In this document: positions 22,964-33,437 of the stretch, piece after piece
Layout of the letters: the number at the start of each line of letters is the position of its first letter
Position numbering within the stretch: the stretch's first letter is position 1
Assembly (NCBI RefSeq): GCF_004571025.1
Contig: NZ_SPQT01000042.1
Span: 1-54,519 of the forward strand
DNA length: 54,519 nt
Direction: 5' to 3'
From: Bradyrhizobium niftali
Lineage (GTDB): Bacteria; Pseudomonadota; Alphaproteobacteria; Rhizobiales; Xanthobacteraceae
Made by a program: the position numbers and the translations under genes
The notes under the pieces: model-generated
Database searches by the model: none
What the model was told of the DNA's origin: nothing
Seen by the model: the letters and a program-made list of their open reading frames with translations, nothing else

Positions 22964-25666
22964 ATGTTCGACGGCCCGTTTGACCTCTTTGCGCTGATCA
23001 TTGCGATCATCGCCTTCCTGATCGCGATCAAGGCCTCCAGCCAGGCGGCCGAGCTGCGCCGCCGGCTGAGCTCGCTCGAAGAGATGGTTTACGCGCAACG
23101 GCGGGTGCAGCCGCCGCCGCTGATGCCCACACCGGTGCAGGCTGAAACACCGGCAACAACTCCGGCCGAGCCACCGCCGCTTGCGCCCGAAGCCGAGGCG
23201 CCGCCGCCGCTCGTCACCGAAGAGGCTTCGCCGCCACCGATCGAAGCGGACACCGGGGCCGATGCGCCGCCTCCGCTGCCTGCGCCGGCGTCGGCGCCCG
23301 GCTTCGAGGAACGGCTCGGCACCCGCTGGGTGGTGTGGATCGGCGGCCTTGCGCTCGCGCTCGGCGGCTTCTTCATGGTGCGTTATTCGATCGAGGCCGG
23401 CCTCGTCGGTCCCGGCGTGCGCGTGTTCCTCGGCGGCCTGTTCGCGCTGGCGCTGCTGGGCGCCGGCGAATGGTCGCGGCGCAAGGAGAGCATCTCCAAC
23501 ATCGCGGCGCTGCCGATCGCCAACATTCCCGCGATCCTCACCGCGTCCGGGACGGCCGTGGCGTTCGCGACCATCTATGCCGCCTACGCGCTCTACGGCT
23601 TCCTCGTTCCCGCGACCGCCTTCGTGCTGCTCGGCCTCGTCGCACTCGGTACGCTTGCCGCCGCACTGCTGCACGGGCCCGCGCTTGCGGGCCTCGGCGT
23701 GGTCGGTGCGTTCGTGACCCCACTCCTCGTCTCCAGCGGCAAGCCGGACTATTGGGCGCTCTACATCTATCTTGCGATCGTCACCGCCGCGAGCTTCGGC
23801 CTTGCCCGCATCCGGCTGTGGCGCTGGCTTGCGGTGACCACGATCGCCTTCGCCGTGCTCTGGATCTTCCCGGGTCTGGACACCAGTGACGTGCAGGTCG
23901 CGCCGCACGTCTTCCATGCCATCGCGGGCTTCGTGCTTGCAGCGCTGCTCGTCGTCTGCGGCTTCATGTTCGGTCCGACCATCGAGGACGGCGAGATCGA
24001 GCCGGTGTCGTCAAGCTCGCTCGGCGCCTATCTGTTCGGTGCCATGCTGATCGTGCTGTCGAGCGCGCATGCGGATCTTGCGCTGATCGCGTTCACGCTT
24101 CTCGTCGGCGCGACGCTGTTCGTCGCCTGGCGCGCGCCGGCGGCGACCGGCGCGCTCGGCGCGGCTGCTGCAACCGTCTTCATCGTCTTCGCCGAGTGGG
24201 CGGTGCGCGCCAATCCGGACATGCTGGTGCTGCCGGGCGGCCCGATCTCCGGCATCGGACCGGCCGCGACCGACAGCTCCGTGACGCTGCATCTGGTGAT
24301 GGCCGCGATCTTTGCCGCCGGCTTCGGCGTCGCCGGCTTCCTCGCCCAGGGCCGTTCCAGTTCGGTGATCATTCCGGTGGTGTGGTCGGCGGCGGGTGTC
24401 GCCACGCCAATCGCGATCCTCGTTGCGCTCTATGCGCGCATTGCCCATCTCGATCGCTCGATCCCGTTCGCGATCCTCGCGGTGCTGCTTGCCGCGGCCT
24501 TTGGCGCCGCCACCGAAGCCCTCGCGCGCCGTGATGATCGACCGGGGGGTGCGACCTCCACTGCGCTGTTCGCGACCGGCACGCTCGGCGCGCTGGCGCT
24601 GGCGCTGACCTTCGCGCTGGAGAAGGGCTGGCTCACGATTGCACTGGCGCTGATGTCGCTCGGCACCGCCTGGATCTCGCTGCAGCGCCCGATCCCGGTC
24701 CTGCGCCGGCTCGCGGCCATTTTCGCCGCGATCGTCACCGCGCGCATCGTCTATGATCCGCGCATTGTCGGCGATGCCGTCGGCACGACGCCTATCTTCA
24801 ATTGGCTGCTATGGGGCTACGGCCTGCCGGCGGCCTCGTTCTGGGGCGCGAGCATCTTCCTGCGCCGCCGCGGCGACGATGCGCCGCTGCGCATGGTGGA
24901 AGCCGCCGCGATCCTGTTCACTGCGCTGCTTGCCTTCATGGAGATCCGGCACTTTGCGACTGGAGGCCAGATGACGTCTGCGCCGTCGCTGCTCGAATGC
25001 GCGCTGCAAGTCTGCATCGCGTTCGCCATGGCGATCGGGCTGGAACGCTTGCGGCTGCGCAGCCGCAGCATCGTGCACAATGTCGGCGCGGTCGTTCTGA
25101 CGGCGATCGGCGGGCTCGTCAGCGTGTTCGGCCTGCTGATCCTGGAGAACCCGCTGCTGTGGCGCATCGACGTCGGCGGCGCCGTATTCAACCTGCTGCT
25201 GCTCGGCTATGCGCTGCCGGCGGTGCTGATGCTGTTGCTGTCCTATGCGGTGGTCCGCGAGCGCGGCAAAGCCTATGCCAACACCATCGCGGGCGGCGCG
25301 CTCGTGTTCGCGCTCGCCTATGTCACGCTGGAGATCCGCCGCTTCTATCACGGCCCGATCCTGTCCAGCGGCGAGACGACGGGGGCCGAGCAATATAGCT
25401 ACTCGATCGGCTGGCTCGCCTTCGGCGTGGTGCTGCTCGGCGTCGGCATCCTCGTCAACTCGGAGCGCGCGCGACTTGCGTCCGCCGCCGTCATCGCGCT
25501 GACGATCCTGAAGGCCTTCGTCATCGACATGTCGACGCTGACAGGCGTCTACCGCGCGCTGTCGTTCATGTGCCTCGGCGTCGTGCTGGTCGCGATCGGA
25601 TGGCTCTACCAGCGCATCCTGTTCCGGCGGCAGGCCCCGCCACCGGCTCCACAGACGGGAAGTTGA
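22964..25666 (+). CDS. DUF2339 multi-pass membrane protein
   Basis: A 900-residue integral membrane protein. An N-terminal transmembrane helix (DLFALIIAIIAFLIAIKAS) is followed by a coiled stretch (AAELRRRLSSLEEMVYAQ) and a Pro/Ala/Glu-rich linker (about 45-110). After RWVVWIGGLALALGGFF there are some two dozen hydrophobic helices up to the C-terminus. This is the architecture of DUF2339 (PF10101), whose function is unknown. ATG 22964 with GGAGG ten bases upstream is preferred over TTG 22949. It lies 50 bases after the NadQ/NrtR-like gene on the same strand. Confidence 0.85.
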   Translation: MFDGPFDLFALIIAIIAFLIAIKASSQAAELRRRLSSLEEMVYAQRRVQPPPLMPTPVQAETPATTPAEPPPLAPEAEAPPPLVTEEASPPPIEADTGADAPPPLPAPASAPGFEERLGTRWVVWIGGLALALGGFFMVRYSIEAGLVGPGVRVFLGGLFALALLGAGEWSRRKESISNIAALPIANIPAILTASGTAVAFATIYAAYALYGFLVPATAFVLLGLVALGTLAAALLHGPALAGLGVVGAFVTPLLVSSGKPDYWALYIYLAIVTAASFGLARIRLWRWLAVTTIAFAVLWIFPGLDTSDVQVAPHVFHAIAGFVLAALLVVCGFMFGPTIEDGEIEPVSSSSLGAYLFGAMLIVLSSAHADLALIAFTLLVGATLFVAWRAPAATGALGAAAATVFIVFAEWAVRANPDMLVLPGGPISGIGPAATDSSVTLHLVMAAIFAAGFGVAGFLAQGRSSSVIIPVVWSAAGVATPIAILVALYARIAHLDRSIPFAILAVLLAAAFGAATEALARRDDRPGGATSTALFATGTLGALALALTFALEKGWLTIALALMSLGTAWISLQRPIPVLRRLAAIFAAIVTARIVYDPRIVGDAVGTTPIFNWLLWGYGLPAASFWGASIFLRRRGDDAPLRMVEAAAILFTALLAFMEIRHFATGGQMTSAPSLLECALQVCIAFAMAIGLERLRLRSRSIVHNVGAVVLTAIGGLVSVFGLLILENPLLWRIDVGGAVFNLLLLGYALPAVLMLLLSYAVVRERGKAYANTIAGGALVFALAYVTLEIRRFYHGPILSSGETTGAEQYSYSIGWLAFGVVLLGVGILVNSERARLASAAVIALTILKAFVIDMSTLTGVYRALSFMCLGVVLVAIGWLYQRILFRRQAPPPAPQTGS

Positions 25667-25669
25667 AGA

Positions 25670-27361
25670 TCAGGCCGCGCGGACCGAATCCAGGAACTGC
25701 GCGACCTCGACCTTGAGGCGCGTGCTGTCGGTCGCCAGCGATTTCGCCGCCGACAGCACCTCGGACGAAGCCTCGCCGGTCTCGATCGCACCGCGCTGCA
25801 CGTCGGTGATGTTCGCCGAGACCTCCTGCGTGCCGACCGAGGCCTGCTGGACGTTGCGCGATATCTCCTGCGTGGCCGCGCCCTGCTCCTCCACGGCGGC
25901 GGCAATCGCCGCGGACACTTCGGACAGCCGCTCGATGGTGCCGCCGATCTCCTGGATGGCGCTGACGGATTCCTGCGTTGCAGCCTGGATGCCCGAAACC
26001 TGCGCCCCGATCTCGCCGGTCGCCTTCGCGGTCTGCTCGGCCAATGCCTTGACCTCGGAAGCGACGACGGCAAAGCCGCGGCCGGCTTCGCCCGCGCGCG
26101 CCGCCTCGATGGTCGCGTTCAGCGCCAGCAAATTGGTCTGGCCTGCGATCGTGTTGATGAGCTCGACGACGTCGCCGATGCGGGAGGCGGCCTGCGACAG
26201 CGCGTTGACGCGCTCGTTGGTCCGCGCCGCCTGCTCGACGGCTTCAGCGGCCATCCGCGCCGAATCCTGCACGCGGCGGCTGATCTCGGTGATGGAGGAC
26301 GACAGCTCCTCGGAGGCCGAGGCCACGGCCTGGACGTTGGTGGAGGCTTCCTCGGAGGCTGCCGCGACGACGGTCGCGAGCTCCTGCCCGCGCCGCGCCG
26401 TGCTGGTCAGCGTCGATGCCGACGCCTCGAGCTCGGTCGAGGCCGAGGAGACGGTGCCGACGACTTCGCCGATCATGGCTTCGAACTTGCGGGTAATGGC
26501 ATCGACACGGCGGCCGCGCTCGATCTTGGCTTCGGCGTCGGCCGCAGCAGCCTCGTCGGCGGCCTTCTTGGCGATCAGCGCTTCCTTGAATATCTGGAGC
26601 GCATCCGCCATCGAGCCGATCTCGGTCTTCTCGCCGCGATGCGGCACCTCGGCCGAAAGGTCGCCCTCGCCGAGCGACTGCATCGGCTTGATGATCGAGG
26701 CAATACCACGCGAGACGTCGCGCACCAGATAATAGGCGGCGCAGATTGCGATCACGACCGAAAGGACGATGATGCCGACCAGCACGCGGAAGATCGTGGC
26801 GTAGCTGTCGGCCGCCTGCTTGGTTTCCAGCTCGGCGCCGCGGTTGTTGAGCTCGATGCCCTTCTGGAGCAGCGGGTCGGCCGCCTGCGCCATCTTCGCG
26901 ACCTTGGTCTGCAACAGCTCGTTGGCCTCGGTGGGGAAACGGCCGACGCTCTTGCGCGACAGCGCCATCACGTCCTGCACGCCGTTCAGATACTCGGCCC
27001 ATGCCTTGGCCCACTGCTCGTAGAGCGAACGCTCCTCGGCAGAGGTGATCAGCGGCTCGTAGACCTTGCGCGTCTTCTCGATGCGCTCCTGCAGCGAGGC
27101 GAGGCGCTTCTCGGCCGCGTCCTTGCCTTCGGCGGTTTCCTGCATCAGGTGCAGACGGAGCGCGACGCGCAGCTCATTGATGTCGGCGCGAAGCGAACCG
27201 AGCGCGCGCACGCTCGGCAGCCAGCTCTCCGCGATCTCGACCGTATGCGCATTGATGTTCTGCATGGTGCCAATCGCAGTCACGCCGACGCCGGCGAGTG
27301 ACAGCACGAGGACCGACAACACGGCCAGAAGCTTGAAGACGATCGACAATTTCGACATCAC
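25670..27361 (-). CDS. Methyl-accepting chemotaxis protein 1 (4-helix-bundle sensor)
   Basis: A 563-residue chemoreceptor. Transmembrane helices are at about 6-32 and 191-213, enclosing a periplasmic four-helix-bundle sensor of about 155 residues. A HAMP domain spans about 214-266 and the cytoplasmic signalling domain about 290-555, with the hairpin tip around ELINTIAGQTNLLALNATIEAARAGEAGRGFAVVA. It signals through CheA/CheW to the flagellar motor. It ends QFLDSVRAA with no CheR-binding pentapeptide. First of four receptor genes in a row on this strand, read from the far end. Confidence 0.92.
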   Translation of the reverse strand: MMSKLSIVFKLLAVLSVLVLSLAGVGVTAIGTMQNINAHTVEIAESWLPSVRALGSLRADINELRVALRLHLMQETAEGKDAAEKRLASLQERIEKTRKVYEPLITSAEERSLYEQWAKAWAEYLNGVQDVMALSRKSVGRFPTEANELLQTKVAKMAQAADPLLQKGIELNNRGAELETKQAADSYATIFRVLVGIIVLSVVIAICAAYYLVRDVSRGIASIIKPMQSLGEGDLSAEVPHRGEKTEIGSMADALQIFKEALIAKKAADEAAAADAEAKIERGRRVDAITRKFEAMIGEVVGTVSSASTELEASASTLTSTARRGQELATVVAAASEEASTNVQAVASASEELSSSITEISRRVQDSARMAAEAVEQAARTNERVNALSQAASRIGDVVELINTIAGQTNLLALNATIEAARAGEAGRGFAVVASEVKALAEQTAKATGEIGAQVSGIQAATQESVSAIQEIGGTIERLSEVSAAIAAAVEEQGAATQEISRNVQQASVGTQEVSANITDVQRGAIETGEASSEVLSAAKSLATDSTRLKVEVAQFLDSVRAA

Positions 27362-27631
27362 GACAAATCCCGATGATACCTTGCAACGCGTGAATCACTC
27401 GCGCCGCAATCGTCGCGACGGACGACAGGGCGGAAGTCAGTTCATCAATGCTGGCTGGTTCTTATCCCGTGAGATTGCACCTATAATTGCAAGCAGGCGT
27501 TAACAGGAACCTACGTAAAATTACGGGACCGCCCCGCCTCGTCGTTATTTTTCCCGCAACCATCTGTTGCGCCCGCACCGATATCCCGTGCTGCGACGCG
27601 GTTGATGCATCGCAACGCCCGAACGAGGCCG

Positions 27632-29602
27632 TCACGCCGCCCGCACCGACTCCAGGAAGCGCGCGACCTCGCCCTTCAGCCGGTTGCTCTCCTGCGACAG
27701 CGATTGCGCGGCCGAATGCACCTGCGCCGAGGCGGCTCCGGTCTCGCCGGCGCCGCGCTGGACGTCGCCGATATTCGCCGAGACTTCGGAGGTACCCTGC
27801 GCCGCGTGCTGGATGTTGCGGGAGATCTCCTGCGTCGCGGCGCCCTGCTCCTCCACCGCGGCCGCGATGGTCGACGAGATCTCCGACATCCGCGCGATGG
27901 TGTCGCCGATCTCCTTGATCGCGCCAACGGAGTCCTCCGTCGCGGCCTGGATCGCACCGATGTGCTGGCCGATTTCGCCCGTGGCTTTCGCGGTCTGCTC
28001 GGCGAGCGCCTTCACTTCGGTTGCGACCACCGCAAATCCCTTGCCGGCTTCGCCCGCCCGCGCCGCCTCGATCGTCGCGTTCAGCGCCAGCAGGTTGGTC
28101 TGGGCGGCGATGGTGTTGATCAGCTCGACCACGTCGCCGATGCGGGAGGCGGCCTTCGTCAACTCGCCGACGCGCGCATTGGTGCGCTGGGCCTGCCCGA
28201 CCGCCACGTCGGCGACGCGCCCCGATTCCTGCACCTGGCGGCTGATCTCGGAGATCGAGGAGGTCATCTCCTCGCTCGCGGAGGACACCGACTGCACGTT
28301 GGCGGACGCCTCCTCGGAGGCCGCCGCCACGGCGCTGGCAAGCCCGTTGCCGCGCTCGGCGGCCCGCGTCAGCGTGTTGGAGGACGCCTCGAGCTCGGTT
28401 GCCGCCGACGACACGGTCTCGATGATCTCGCCGACTGCGCCTTCGAACCTGTCGGCGAGCCGCTGCATGTCGGCCTTGCGCTGTTCGCGCCCGCGTGCGT
28501 CCGCTTCCGCCTGTTCGGAGCGCAGCCGCTCGGCGTCCGCCATGTTGGTCCTGAACACCTCGACCGCACCGGCCATCTCACCGATTTCGTCCCTGCGGCC
28601 GACGCCGGGAACGGAAATCGAGAGCTCGCCGCGCGCAAGCCTGGTCATCGCACCGACCATGGCACCGAGTGCCGTCGAGATCGAGCGTCCCAGCAGGAAG
28701 CCGACCACGGCGAGAACGACGACGGTGATGCCGAAGGCGACGGTCATCCACAAGCGCACGGCCTCGCGGGTCGCCGCCTCGGCCGCGTCAGCCTGCTTGT
28801 ACATGGCATCGACGGTGGTCCGCACCTCGGCCATCACAGGCTCGATTTCGCGGAAGGTCTTCATCATGGCGGCGTCGAGAGCCGCACTTTGTTGTGCGGT
28901 CTCGGCCCAGGCAGCGAACTCGGACTGGTATTTCTGGAGCTTGGCCGTGATGTCGTTCATCGCCGCCGCAGGGATTGCGACGAACTCTATCGCCTTGGAG
29001 AATTCAACCGCGGCCTTCTTCACCTCGGCTAGGTATTTGGGGTCGCGCCGCAGCATGAAGTCCTTCTCGTGCCGGCGCATCATCAGCATCCAGGTCGTCG
29101 TCCTGGGATCGTCGATCTCCTTCAGCTTGGCCTCGATGTCGTGCACGGCGGCGCGAAGCGAGCCGGACAGGCCGAGCGTCTCGTTCAGGCCGAGCCTGGT
29201 CTCGGCAGCCACCAGCGATGCGAAATCCGACGCGTAACGCTTGAAGCCGTCCTGGGCCTGCTTCATCCGGTCAGACAGCGCACTCATGCCGCCGGCCGCC
29301 ATCAGCCGCTCCACCTCGTCGAAATCGCGGTTGATCGGCCCGATCAGCTCCGCATGGGCCTTGGCGTAGCTCTCGGTCCGGCGCTGCTGGAAGTTCTTCT
29401 CGTTGCGACGGGCCTCCAGCATCTCGATCGAGAGCTGCTTGTTCAGGTCGGCGATGGCACGTGCGCGGTTGGCAATGTCGCGGGATGCGTCCTGCGAGAG
29501 GCTGCCGATCTCGTAGATCGCGCCGAAGGCGACCAGACCCAACAGTCCGAACAGTCCGATCGCCATGACCTTATGGGTGAGGCGAATGGAAGGGCCACTC
29601 AT
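27632..29602 (-). CDS. Methyl-accepting chemotaxis protein 2 (helical bimodular, HBM-like sensor)
   Basis: A 656-residue receptor. The periplasmic region is about 260 residues between transmembrane helices at about 11-33 and 295-315. It carries two spaced copies of the Arg-Arg-x-Glu-Lys-x-Phe signature, RRNEKNF (about 65-71) and RRHEKDF (about 176-182), which mark HBM sensor domains. HAMP and signalling domains follow and end in FLESVRAA. ATG 29602 (MSGPSIRL) has GGAG nine bases upstream and is preferred over 29632. The ligand is unknown; characterised HBM receptors bind organic acids. Confidence 0.88.
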   Translation of the reverse strand: MSGPSIRLTHKVMAIGLFGLLGLVAFGAIYEIGSLSQDASRDIANRARAIADLNKQLSIEMLEARRNEKNFQQRRTESYAKAHAELIGPINRDFDEVERLMAAGGMSALSDRMKQAQDGFKRYASDFASLVAAETRLGLNETLGLSGSLRAAVHDIEAKLKEIDDPRTTTWMLMMRRHEKDFMLRRDPKYLAEVKKAAVEFSKAIEFVAIPAAAMNDITAKLQKYQSEFAAWAETAQQSAALDAAMMKTFREIEPVMAEVRTTVDAMYKQADAAEAATREAVRLWMTVAFGITVVVLAVVGFLLGRSISTALGAMVGAMTRLARGELSISVPGVGRRDEIGEMAGAVEVFRTNMADAERLRSEQAEADARGREQRKADMQRLADRFEGAVGEIIETVSSAATELEASSNTLTRAAERGNGLASAVAAASEEASANVQSVSSASEEMTSSISEISRQVQESGRVADVAVGQAQRTNARVGELTKAASRIGDVVELINTIAAQTNLLALNATIEAARAGEAGKGFAVVATEVKALAEQTAKATGEIGQHIGAIQAATEDSVGAIKEIGDTIARMSEISSTIAAAVEEQGAATQEISRNIQHAAQGTSEVSANIGDVQRGAGETGAASAQVHSAAQSLSQESNRLKGEVARFLESVRAA

Positions 29603-29808
29603 GGAATGTGCTCCGAGACGATTGATACGCAATACAGGGAGGGCGACAGGGCGCGCGGAATATTGCGGAGATCATGCCTGCGTCGCTTTTCCGGAAGGTT
29701 AACCGTGGAACTCTTCTGATCGCGCATCCAGCCGCGAACGCATGCGAACCACCGCGCGTCCTCGCGCGGCGGTTGCAGCCGTCGGGTGACCGGTGAGGAC
29801 GGGCGCCC

Positions 29809-31515
29809 TCAGGCGGCGCGCACCGTGGTGAGGAATTTGCCGACCTCGAGCTTCAGGCGATTGCTGTCGCCGGACAGCGACTGTGCCGCCGAGAGCACCT
29901 GCGCGGACGCCGAGCCGGTCTCGCTCGCGCCGCGCTGCACGTCGGTGATGTTGGACGACACCTGATGGGTGCCCTCCGCCGCCTGCTGCACGTTGCGGGA
30001 AATTTCCTGCGTCGCCGCGCCCTGCTCCTCGACCGCGGCCGCGATCGCCGAGGAGATCTCCGACAACCGTTCGATGGTGTCGCTGATGTCCTTGATGGCG
30101 CCGACCGATTCCTGGGTTGCGGACTGGATGCCGGAAATCTGCTGGCCGATCTCTCCGGTCGCTTTGGCGGTCTGCTCCGCAAGCGCCTTCACTTCGGAAG
30201 CGACGACGGCGAAGCCACGGCCGGCTTCACCTGCACGCGCAGCCTCGATCGTGGCATTGAGCGCCAGAAGGTTGGTCTGGCCGGCGATCGTGTTGATCAG
30301 CTCGACGACATCGCCGATCCGCGTTGCCGCCTTCGACAGTTCGCTGACACGCTCGGTCGTGGTGCGGGCCTGGCCGACCGCCTCGCTGGCGACGCGCGCC
30401 GATTCCTGCACCTGGCGGCTGATCTCGGTGATCGAGGATGACAGCTCCTCGGTCGCTGAGGCCACCGACTGCACGTTGGTGGAGGCTTCCTCGGAGGCTG
30501 AAGCGACCACGGTCGCGAGCTGCTGCGCATGCTCGGCGGTCGAGGTCAGCGTCGTGGCGGAAGCCTCGAGCTCGGTCGAGGCCGAGCTGACGGTCTCGAT
30601 CACCTCGCCGACGGCGCTTTCGAACTGATCGGCAAGCCGGAGCATGTCCTGGCGGCGCTGCGCCGCGCTGCGCTGCTCAATCTCCTTCTGCTCGGCTTCC
30701 ATGCGGATCTTGGCAAGGCCGTTCTCCCGGAAGACTTCCGCGGTCTTGGCGACTTCGCCGACCTCGTCCTTGCGATCGAGGCCGGCGATATCGACCTGAT
30801 AGCGGCCGGCGGCAAGCTCCTGGAGCACACCGACGATCATGCGGATCGGCCGCGCAATGCCGTACTGACCGATGATGAAGCCCAACGCGCCGCCGATGAT
30901 GACACCGAGGCCTGCGAGGATGATCAAGAAGCGTGACGTCGATTCATACTGCTCGCGCGCTTCCTTGCTCTTCTCCTCGACGCGCGCATTCAGCCGATCG
31001 GCGAGTTCGCGCATCTTGCCTTGAAGGTTCTCCGCAGCGGCCCTGCTCTTCATCGCGGTGTCGCGCAGCTTGTCAGCGCTGTCGCTGAGCTTCGCTGACT
31101 TCTCGGCATCGACGGCCGCAAGCGTCGTGTCCATCTGGCTCTTGTAGGCCGAGAACGCCTCGCGCACGCCCGGGAGCAGCGTCTTGGCTTTCTCGTCCGG
31201 GGTCTGGCTGACCTCGTCGAAACGTTCCTGATACTGCTTGAGCTGGGCGTTGATGACATCACGCGCGGCCAGGCGATTGTCGTCACGCGGATCGAGCGCA
31301 CTGCGGAACTCAGCGCGGTTCAGCGCGATGACGTTCTGGTTGGCGCGCGCGGCGAGCAGGGCCCGCTTGGCCGCGGTCGACATCACGCCGGCCTTTTCGC
31401 TGAGATCGCTGAGGGCGGAGACGCCAAGCCAGGCGATCGCGGCACCGATCCCGCACAGCAGGACGACGATCCCGAGGATCTTGCTCAGGATGCGGAAGCG
31501 GCCGAGAAAATGCAT
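29809..31515 (-). CDS. Methyl-accepting chemotaxis protein 3 (4-helix-bundle sensor)
   Basis: A 568-residue receptor. Transmembrane helices lie at about 10-32 and 197-217, with a periplasmic helical sensor of about 160 residues between them (LSEKAGVMSTAAKRALLAARANQNV, LNRAEFRSAL), a HAMP domain, then a signalling domain ending FLTTVRAA. Its signalling domain is identical to that of receptor 4 over more than 100 residues. It belongs to the same gene row and shares its reading direction. Confidence 0.9.
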   Translation of the reverse strand: MHFLGRFRILSKILGIVVLLCGIGAAIAWLGVSALSDLSEKAGVMSTAAKRALLAARANQNVIALNRAEFRSALDPRDDNRLAARDVINAQLKQYQERFDEVSQTPDEKAKTLLPGVREAFSAYKSQMDTTLAAVDAEKSAKLSDSADKLRDTAMKSRAAAENLQGKMRELADRLNARVEEKSKEAREQYESTSRFLIILAGLGVIIGGALGFIIGQYGIARPIRMIVGVLQELAAGRYQVDIAGLDRKDEVGEVAKTAEVFRENGLAKIRMEAEQKEIEQRSAAQRRQDMLRLADQFESAVGEVIETVSSASTELEASATTLTSTAEHAQQLATVVASASEEASTNVQSVASATEELSSSITEISRQVQESARVASEAVGQARTTTERVSELSKAATRIGDVVELINTIAGQTNLLALNATIEAARAGEAGRGFAVVASEVKALAEQTAKATGEIGQQISGIQSATQESVGAIKDISDTIERLSEISSAIAAAVEEQGAATQEISRNVQQAAEGTHQVSSNITDVQRGASETGSASAQVLSAAQSLSGDSNRLKLEVGKFLTTVRAA

Positions 31516-31694
31516 GACTGGAACCCTTCATGGACGTTGCCGCTCAAGCGGCTGAATTCCCATGAACTTCGTCCAAAACCATTCCGCATCCCTTAACCAC
31601 GTTTGCCGTAGAAACACGGAGTTTTCATCGTGATCGACGCCGCTCATGCCTTCCGAGAGTTGCGCAGGGAGCAAGGCTCTCCCTTCGGTTTTGA

Positions 31695-33437
31695 TCAGGC
31701 GGCGCGCACGGTGTCGAGGAACTTGCCGACCTCGAGCTTCAGACGATTACTGTCACCGGACAACATCTGCGCAGCGGACAGCACTTGCGAGGACGCCGAG
31801 CCAGTCTCGCTCGCACCGCGTTGCACGTCGGTGATGTTGGATGACACCTGATGGGTGCCTTCCGCCGCCTGCTGCACGTTGCGGGAGATCTCCTGCGTCG
31901 CTGCACCCTGCTCCTCGACGGCGGCGGCGATGGTCGAGGAAATCTCCGACAGTTTCTCGATGGTGTCGCTGATGTCCTTGATGGCGCCGACCGAATACTC
32001 CGTCGCGGTCTGGATACTGGCGATCTGCTGGCCGATCTCGCCCGTCGCCTTCGCGGTCTGCTCGGCGAGCGCCTTGACCTCGGAGGCCACCACGGCGAAG
32101 CCGCGGCCGGCCTCACCGGCGCGTGCCGCCTCGATCGTGGCGTTGAGTGCCAGGAGGTTGGTCTGACCCGCGATGGTGTTGATCAGCTCGACCACGTCAC
32201 CGATCCGCGTCGCGGCCTTGGACAGCTCGCTGACACGCTCGGTCGTGGTGCGAGCCTGGCCGACGGCCTCGCTTGCCACGCGCGCGGATTCCTGCACCTG
32301 CCGGCTGATCTCCGTGATCGAGGACGACAGCTCTTCCGTCGCGGACGCCACCGACTGCACGTTGGTTGAGGCTTCCTCCGAAGCGGCTGCGACCACGGTC
32401 GTGAGCTGTTGCGTGCGCTCGGCGGTCGAGGTCAGGGTCGTGGCGGACGCCTCGAGCTCGGTCGAGGCCGACGACACCGTGCCGACGATCTCGCCGACGG
32501 CACCTTCGAAGCTGTCGGCGAGCCTGCGCATCTCGGCCTTGCGCTGTTCGGCCGCGATCTGATCCTGCCGCATCTTGGCCTCCGCGTCCTCGCGCGCCTT
32601 CTGCTCGGACACGATCTTGAATTTCTCGACGGCACCGGCGACCTCGCCAACCTCGTCCTTGCGGCCGAGGCCTGGCAGCACCACGGAAAAGTCGCCGCCG
32701 GCGAGCTTCTCCATCGCTGCCGTGAGTGCACGCATCGGCCGCGCAATGCTGAAGACGGAGAAGATGCACGCGCCGATCAGGACCAGCGCGACCAGGACGC
32801 CGGTGACGATTGACGTCCGGGCAACCGACGCCGCTTCGGCCTCTGCCTCGGTGCGCGCTTCGACGCTCCTCTGCTTGGCGAAGTCGGTGATCTGATTGGC
32901 GACCTCGGAGATCTCCTCGTTGATCGGCGCCAGCGTCTCCTTGCGGATGCGATCGACCTCGGCAACGAGCTTTGCGAGTTGCGCCGCCCCTTCGCCGTCC
33001 TTCTTCCCGTCGAACGCGAGTTCCTGCTTGCGGATGGCTTCGATCTGCAGCTCGCCCTTGCCGAATTCGCCGATCAGCACGGTCAGGCGATCGATCCGCT
33101 TGCGATTTTCCGGCGAGCGCGAGAGCTTGGCCATTTCGGCCGCGAACTGCAGGGCTGACTTCTGGCGGTCGTTGAAATAGGTGACCGCCTTCTGCATCTC
33201 GGCGGGCGAGGACGAGGTCAGGATGTCGCGAATGCCGATTTGCATCCCTCGCACCGAGCCCTTCGCGTCAGCCGCGTTTTGCGCGATCGCCTGCTGTCCC
33301 GATGCTCCATTGCCGAGCCTCTGGACCTCGGTGCTGCCGCTCATCTGGAGGAAGATCATCAGCGCGACGAGCCCGATGGTCAGCGCGGAGGTGATGGCGA
33401 GCTTGGTGCCGATTCGCAGGTTCTGAATGAACGACAT
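31695..33437 (-). CDS. Methyl-accepting chemotaxis protein 4 (helical sensor)
   Basis: A 580-residue receptor with transmembrane helices at about 13-33 and 206-228. Between them is a predominantly helical periplasmic sensor with EVQRLGNGASGQQAIAQNAADAKG and RKETLAPINEEISEVANQITDF. HAMP and signalling domains follow, ending FLDTVRAA. ATG 33437 (MSFIQNLRIG) is preferred because the 26 upstream residues look unlike a receptor N-terminus. It is the most upstream gene of the receptor row. Confidence 0.88.
   Translation of the reverse strand: MSFIQNLRIGTKLAITSALTIGLVALMIFLQMSGSTEVQRLGNGASGQQAIAQNAADAKGSVRGMQIGIRDILTSSSPAEMQKAVTYFNDRQKSALQFAAEMAKLSRSPENRKRIDRLTVLIGEFGKGELQIEAIRKQELAFDGKKDGEGAAQLAKLVAEVDRIRKETLAPINEEISEVANQITDFAKQRSVEARTEAEAEAASVARTSIVTGVLVALVLIGACIFSVFSIARPMRALTAAMEKLAGGDFSVVLPGLGRKDEVGEVAGAVEKFKIVSEQKAREDAEAKMRQDQIAAEQRKAEMRRLADSFEGAVGEIVGTVSSASTELEASATTLTSTAERTQQLTTVVAAASEEASTNVQSVASATEELSSSITEISRQVQESARVASEAVGQARTTTERVSELSKAATRIGDVVELINTIAGQTNLLALNATIEAARAGEAGRGFAVVASEVKALAEQTAKATGEIGQQIASIQTATEYSVGAIKDISDTIEKLSEISSTIAAAVEEQGAATQEISRNVQQAAEGTHQVSSNITDVQRGASETGSASSQVLSAAQMLSGDSNRLKLEVGKFLDTVRAA

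Noticed and set aside
27602..29032. Long open frame of 476 codons on the plus strand over a chemoreceptor gene
   Set aside because: It is antisense to receptor 2. High GC and biased third positions create such frames, and its protein is Arg/Gly/His-rich and unlike any family.
29746..29777. Hairpin between receptors 2 and 3 as a terminator
   Set aside because: It has a good stem but no T-tract on the minus strand.
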